From an uncultured Prevotellaceae bacterium (lineage in GTDB: Bacteria; Bacteroidota; Bacteroidia; Bacteroidales; Bacteroidaceae): a DNA stretch of 43,577 nucleotides. Position numbers and translations under genes: made by a program. Positions 39,786 to 43,577 of this stretch are shown piece after piece; position 1 is the first letter of the stretch, and every line of letters starts with the position of its first letter. The notes under the pieces are model-generated. The model was given only the letters and a program-made list of their open reading frames with translations. It searched no databases and was not told the origin of the DNA. Where the stretch lies: assembly GCA_946415525.1 (NCBI GenBank), contig CAMKSZ010000002.1:1-43577 (forward strand), written 5' to 3'.

Positions 39786-41579
39786 TCATTGTGCCGATGG
39801 CGACGCTTCGTCTCCTTTCCTGAAAAGGTGGGTGAAGTGCGGGGAGTAGAGTTCGGAAAGCCCTTGGCGATTGTCTATCGCTTCTCCTACGACAATCATC
39901 GTCGTGAGGGTGAGGTGGTTGTCGTGGACGGTTTTCGCAAGGTCTTTCAGTTGGGCACGATAGATTCTCTGGTCAGGCCAGGTGAGGTGATAGCAGGCGG
40001 CGACGGGGGTGTCCTCGGGATATTCCATCAACAGTTCTTTCTGTACCTCATCGACGATGGCGGCGCTGAGGAAAATGCACATGGTGCTTTGGCTGCGCGC
40101 AAGCAGGTGGAGTTGCTCTTTCTCGGGCATGGGGGTGCGCCCTTCGCCACGGGTGAGGATGATGGTCTGTGTGCGCTGGGGTATCGTGAATTGTGAGCGC
40201 AACTCTGCGGCGGCGGCAAGAAAGGAGGAGATGCCGGGCGTGATGTGGTACGACATGCCGTGGGCGTCGAAGAAGGCCATCTGTTCCTGGATGGCGCCAA
40301 AGATGCAGGGGTCGCCGGTGTGGAGCCTGACGATGAGTTCGCCTCTGTCGTAGTGTTGCTTCATCAATTCGCATTGCTCTTCAAGATTCATGGAGGCGCT
40401 GCTCTGCACCACGGCTCCTGACTTGTGGCATTCGGTGAGTTCATGGGGTACCAGACTGCCGGCATAGAGGATGAGGTCGGCTTGTTCCAGCATCTTCCTG
40501 CCTTTGACGGAAATCAGGTCGGGGTTGCCGGGGCCGGCGCCGACAATCTCTACATGGCCACTCCGCTCCCGCAGGTGCTTTTTGTCGATGGCAAGGGCTG
40601 CCGTGAAATGCTTCCCTTTCACTTTGGCAACGATGAGTTTCCCGTTGTTGGACCCCAAGAGGGCGGCGGCCTCGCACACGCTGGGCGTTCCCACGTGTTT
40701 GGCGACTACCTCGCTGGGGTGGGGCACCTCGACGCTCGACAGTTGCGCTGCCGTGAAAAACTCCAATTCCTTGTCGTGCTGGGTCGCTATCAATTTGCAG
40801 AATGGTTCGTCGGCCTTCAAGTCGATGGTGCAATATCGGCGGGCGCAGGGTAAAACGCCTTGTTGGACGAATGCTTCGTTCATCTGGTCGTAGATGCTTT
40901 CGTAATCCTCGGGACAATGGGCGAGACCGAAACCGACGGTGCCTACCATGGGCACGAAATGCAGTTGCAACATGCCTTCTGGTGCATGGCGGACAAAAGG
41001 TGTCACCATGATTAGGAGTTTGAATCTCGTGGGATTGACTTCGCTGATGTCATCGACGATGGTCACGTGTTCGGGAAGGGTTTTTTCCAAATAGTCCGTG
41101 CCCTCGTCGCGCACCTCCATCAATAGTGCCGTTGGCTGGCGGTTGACGAAGGCGAAGATGCAGTTGTTCAGCACTTCGCTGCCGACGATGGTCCAACCGA
41201 AACGTTGTCCGAAGGTGTCGAGCGCCCACAGGCCGGCAAGGTCGCTTTGTGTCGTGACCACCTGATGGGCGCCGAGGATGCCGGCGATTTTTCCTGTCAG
41301 TTCGTTGGCTCCTCCGATATGTCCGGAGAGCACGGCCACGGCATTCAGGCCGAGACTGTCCACGCAGACTACGGCGGGGTCGGTATGCTTGTCTTTGACA
41401 TGGGGCGCGATGGTGCGAACGCAGATGCCCATGGCGCCGATGAAGACGAAGGCGTCGTAGTCGGTCCACCGCCTGCCTACGTCGGAACGTGTGATGGTGT
41501 CGCCTTTCAATTGTTTTGCCAATATGTTGGCAATGTGCTTGCCTTCTTTGCCGATGGGGATGATTCCTATTTTTTGCAT
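39786..41579 (-). CDS. CbiG-CbiF fusion: cobalt-precorrin-5A hydrolase / precorrin-4 C11-methyltransferase
   Basis: 597 residues. The N-terminal part (1 to about 335) is CbiG: FIGAMGICVRTIAPHVKDKHTDPAVV, VLSGHIGGANELT, and the C-terminal CbiG motif SVCEAAALLGSNNGKLIV. CbiG opens the lactone ring and releases the C20 fragment. From about residue 342 starts an SAM tetrapyrrole methylase of the CbiF/CobM type: HVEIVGAGPGNPDLISVKG, LYAGSLVPHEL, RLHTGDPCIFGAIQEQM and TPGISSFLAAAAEL. CbiF makes the lactone substrate that CbiG opens, so the fusion joins consecutive steps. The ATG overlaps the CbiE-CbiT 3' end by 13 bp. Confidence 0.93.
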   Translation of the reverse strand: MQKIGIIPIGKEGKHIANILAKQLKGDTITRSDVGRRWTDYDAFVFIGAMGICVRTIAPHVKDKHTDPAVVCVDSLGLNAVAVLSGHIGGANELTGKIAGILGAHQVVTTQSDLAGLWALDTFGQRFGWTIVGSEVLNNCIFAFVNRQPTALLMEVRDEGTDYLEKTLPEHVTIVDDISEVNPTRFKLLIMVTPFVRHAPEGMLQLHFVPMVGTVGFGLAHCPEDYESIYDQMNEAFVQQGVLPCARRYCTIDLKADEPFCKLIATQHDKELEFFTAAQLSSVEVPHPSEVVAKHVGTPSVCEAAALLGSNNGKLIVAKVKGKHFTAALAIDKKHLRERSGHVEIVGAGPGNPDLISVKGRKMLEQADLILYAGSLVPHELTECHKSGAVVQSSASMNLEEQCELMKQHYDRGELIVRLHTGDPCIFGAIQEQMAFFDAHGMSYHITPGISSFLAAAAELRSQFTIPQRTQTIILTRGEGRTPMPEKEQLHLLARSQSTMCIFLSAAIVDEVQKELLMEYPEDTPVAACYHLTWPDQRIYRAQLKDLAKTVHDNHLTLTTMIVVGEAIDNRQGLSELYSPHFTHLFRKGDEASPSAQ

Positions 41580-42793
41580 TTCAATATCTCAATGGGGTTG
41601 TGTTCGTCCAATACGATTCTCATGGCTTTCTCTTGTTTCAGTCCCAACGTGCTGCACGCCTCTTCGAAGAGCCGACGGCTGTCGGTGGCCACCACGGGCG
41701 AGGTGACGCTGTTGAAAACGATGATGCCGTCGTCGGACAGCACCGTTAGCACTTTCGACATGATGTCCTTTAGCCTTCCTCCATGACCGCCGATGAAAAC
41801 GGCATCGGGACGGGGAAGGGCGGTGATGTCGGTTTCCAAGAAGTCGCCCATGTGGACACCGATGCCGGGCGTCCCGAACCGGCGGGCGTTCTCTTGGATG
41901 ATGGCCTCACATTCCTGGCGAATCTCGAAAGCCTCCACATGCAGGTGGGGGAAGAGTTGTCGGGCCTCGATGCTGACACTGCCCGTGCAGAAACCGATGT
42001 CCCAGAACACTTTTTTACGGGATAGTTCAAGGGCATGCAGCGTCAGCAACCGGATGGGTGTTTTCGTTATCATTTTTTTCCTCCCGTCAAGGAGCGTGAA
42101 TTCCGCTTCGGGGATGCCAAACCACGGCTTTGGCGCATGCGATGAATAAAGTATCACGCAGTTGGGAGTGGAGAACGCCATCGAGAGGGCTTCGGGCAGT
42201 GTGAGCGTCGTCACCCGTTCTTGGAGTGGGTGCCCCAAGTGCTCGCCCACCGCCATCTTGTAATGGTCGTACCCATAGTCGAGCATCCGATGGGCGATGG
42301 CGGCAGGGGTATGCTCATGGTCGGTCAAGACGCCGATTTTCAGCACTCGCTCTATCAGCGCCTTGTCGAACTCATGCCACGGACGTCCCGTCAACGAGAC
42401 AATCCGCATGTCGTGATAGGGCATCACCAACCGATGGGCGAGCAACTGCAAGGAGTTGAACGTGGGGTAGGTGGTCACTTCTGCTTCGGGCATCTTCCTG
42501 CGTATGGTATTGGCAAAGCCGAAGAACAGCGGGTCGCCGCTGGCGAAGACAATGACCGTGGGGGTGCCTTCTTCCCACGACAAGGATTCGGCGAGGTGGA
42601 GGTATCGTTCGAAAACCGCATCCAACGGAGCGGTGATGTCCACCCAATAGGCGTCGTCGGGCAACAGATGGGACACAATCTCATGATGCCGTCTGCCGCC
42701 TGAGAACGCCTTGCCCTTGCGGATGGTTTCCATTACTTCGGGGGGGAAGAAGGGCTGGGGGTTGTCTGTAATGCCGATAACAATGAATTTCAT
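41567..42793 (-). CDS. CbiE-CbiT fusion (CobL-like): C5 and C15 methyltransferase/decarboxylase
   Basis: 408 residues. The N-terminal part (about 1-205) is a CbiE tetrapyrrole methylase (KFIVIGITDNPQPFF, FASGDPLFFGFANTI, FNSLQLLAHRLVMPYHD). The C-terminal part (about 235-408) is the Rossmann-type CbiT methyltransferase/decarboxylase with SAM motif I in FWDIGFCTGSVSIEAR, and PDAVFIGGHGG. Together they perform C5/C15 methylation and C12 acetate decarboxylation, as CobL does. The 3' end overlaps the CbiG-CbiF start by 13 bp; the gene begins 25 nt after the CbiC stop. Confidence 0.93.
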   Translation of the reverse strand: MKFIVIGITDNPQPFFPPEVMETIRKGKAFSGGRRHHEIVSHLLPDDAYWVDITAPLDAVFERYLHLAESLSWEEGTPTVIVFASGDPLFFGFANTIRRKMPEAEVTTYPTFNSLQLLAHRLVMPYHDMRIVSLTGRPWHEFDKALIERVLKIGVLTDHEHTPAAIAHRMLDYGYDHYKMAVGEHLGHPLQERVTTLTLPEALSMAFSTPNCVILYSSHAPKPWFGIPEAEFTLLDGRKKMITKTPIRLLTLHALELSRKKVFWDIGFCTGSVSIEARQLFPHLHVEAFEIRQECEAIIQENARRFGTPGIGVHMGDFLETDITALPRPDAVFIGGHGGRLKDIMSKVLTVLSDDGIIVFNSVTSPVVATDSRRLFEEACSTLGLKQEKAMRIVLDEHNPIEILKCKK

Positions 42794-42818
42794 GGTCGTC
42801 TTCCAAACTGAATTACTT

Positions 42819-43577
42819 CTACAGGTCTCTGCCGGGTTTCAACAATTCCGCATCGTCGAATGTGAGAATGGCGTTGCACAACGTGGCGGCGAGGTTGGAA
42901 CCTCCCTTGCGCCCTTCGACGATGATTTTGGGAATGTCGCGGAAGGGCTTCACCATGTGCTTCGACTCCTTGACATGGACGAAGCCCACGGGGGCGGCGA
43001 TGATGCCTGCGGGATGGGCTTTCCCCTGACGGATGAGGGCGCAAAGTTCCATGAGGGCGGTGGGGGCGTTGCCGAAAACGAAGAGTGCGTCGGGGTGCTC
43101 CTCCACTGCCAGTCGGATGCCTGCCTGGGTGCGGGTGATGCCCAAGCGGGTGGCCATCTCTGCCGTCCTGCTGTCTCCAAGGTAACATTTGGCTTCCATG
43201 CCCAACCGTTGCAAGGCTCCCTTTCGTATGCCGCTGGTCACCATCGTCACGTCGGTCACGATGGTTTTGAGTTGGCCGTCCCTCACTTTCCCATAAAGGG
43301 TCTCTACCGCCTCGTCGTCGGTGTGCAGGATGCCTTCCATCTCGAAGTCGGCTGTTGTGTGGATGGCGTGCAAGAGTGCCCATTTGTGCCCGAGGGGCCA
43401 GTCCTTGCGCCGTAGTTCGCGTTGGATGGTTGCAAACGACTCCATCATGATTTGCTGGCCTGGTTTGATGGCTTTCTCCTCGTCTTGGTTGGTATGTGGG
43501 GACGGGTCTCGCGTTTCGGCGAAATACCCTCGGGGGGTGATGATTTTCCCGTTCTCCAAATAGGACTGTGAGTTGCC
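42819..43577 (-). CDS. CbiH-CbiC fusion, 3' part (precorrin-3B C17-methyltransferase tail + precorrin-8X methylmutase); runs off right edge
   Basis: The reading frame stays open from the CbiC stop to the window edge. The track's 43559 start is a TTG, and the codons before it read GNSQSY, continuing in frame into LENGKIITPRGYF. GNSxxxxxxGxxxTPRGY is the usual C-terminal end of the C17-methyltransferase CbiH/CobJ, so this is the tail of a fused CbiH. CbiC (CobH) follows after a short linker: QIMMESFATIQREL start, catalytic His in LHAIHTTADFEM, TMVTSGIRKG and the IAAPVGFVHVKESK block. CbiC moves the C11 methyl to C12 to make hydrogenobyrinate/cobyrinate. Only the C-terminal 253 codons are visible. 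Confidence 0.9.
   Translation of the reverse strand, partial: GNSQSYLENGKIITPRGYFAETRDPSPHTNQDEEKAIKPGQQIMMESFATIQRELRRKDWPLGHKWALLHAIHTTADFEMEGILHTDDEAVETLYGKVRDGQLKTIVTDVTMVTSGIRKGALQRLGMEAKCYLGDSRTAEMATRLGITRTQAGIRLAVEEHPDALFVFGNAPTALMELCALIRQGKAHPAGIIAAPVGFVHVKESKHMVKPFRDIPKIIVEGRKGGSNLAATLCNAILTFDDAELLKPGRDL

Overview
The window looks like a chromosomal segment from a Bacteroidales bacterium, most likely a Prevotellaceae member of moderate-to-high GC. The basis is: repeated use of the phylum-specific -33 TTTG / -7 TAnnTTTG promoter with 19-21 bp spacing, absence of clear Shine-Dalgarno sites, a TamL-type lipoprotein, Bacteroidetes-only families (DUF4230, carboxypeptidase-regulatory-like outer-membrane barrels), a short ACT-less SerA, and heavily fused cobalamin genes. 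I see no insertion sequence, prophage, integrase, CRISPR array or rRNA. Most of the content is housekeeping or metabolic.

Layout. 1-381 is the 5' part of an unrecognised minus-strand gene cut by the left edge, which the ORF track missed. 687-3283: truA, an EamA permease, then a small membrane protein and a Spy-like periplasmic protein that normally accompany an ECF sigma gene, which is absent here. 3556-8847: gyrA followed by two tandem paralogous exported TPR proteins. 9049-12986: serC-serA-DUF1015-YigZ. 13054-17313: a double-domain GH43 glycosidase with the outer-membrane assembly factor TamL. 17397-18200: a WalJ-like MBL hydrolase, converging with and overlapping a minus-strand run pyrB-pyrI-glyA-hypothetical (21446-18185). 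21573-23888: class A penicillin-binding protein.

23889-24395 is a 500-bp gap holding a 9-bp tandem repeat, a strong terminator and a small self-contained transcription unit (promoter, 26-codon ORF, terminator). 24396-26744 encodes a 782-residue protein that I read as an RNA polymerase alpha-CTD-like HhH domain, two HARE-like winged helices and two helicase-associated-like helical modules split by a Pro-x-x repeat linker. It is the best candidate for something undescribed. 26811-26885 is tRNA-Cys with its own promoter, next to a Cys-rich FeoB-associated-type protein and a CE1-like esterase.

28600-31764: a TonB-receptor-like outer-membrane barrel with Arg/Gly-rich segments. 35279-31797 (minus): two tandem DUF4230 proteins, an AGCS amino-acid:cation symporter and a UlaG-like MBL lipoprotein. 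35605-37980: a cobalamin riboswitch controlling a BtuF-like binding lipoprotein and a BtuC-like permease, with no ATPase gene beside them. 43577-37988 (minus) is a cobalamin-ring operon in which every gene is a two-enzyme fusion: CbiH-CbiC (cut by the right edge), CbiE-CbiT, CbiG-CbiF and CbiJ-CbiD. The right end is therefore a B12 uptake plus anaerobic corrin-ring synthesis locus.

All calls come from reading sequence and remembered family motifs; no search was run.
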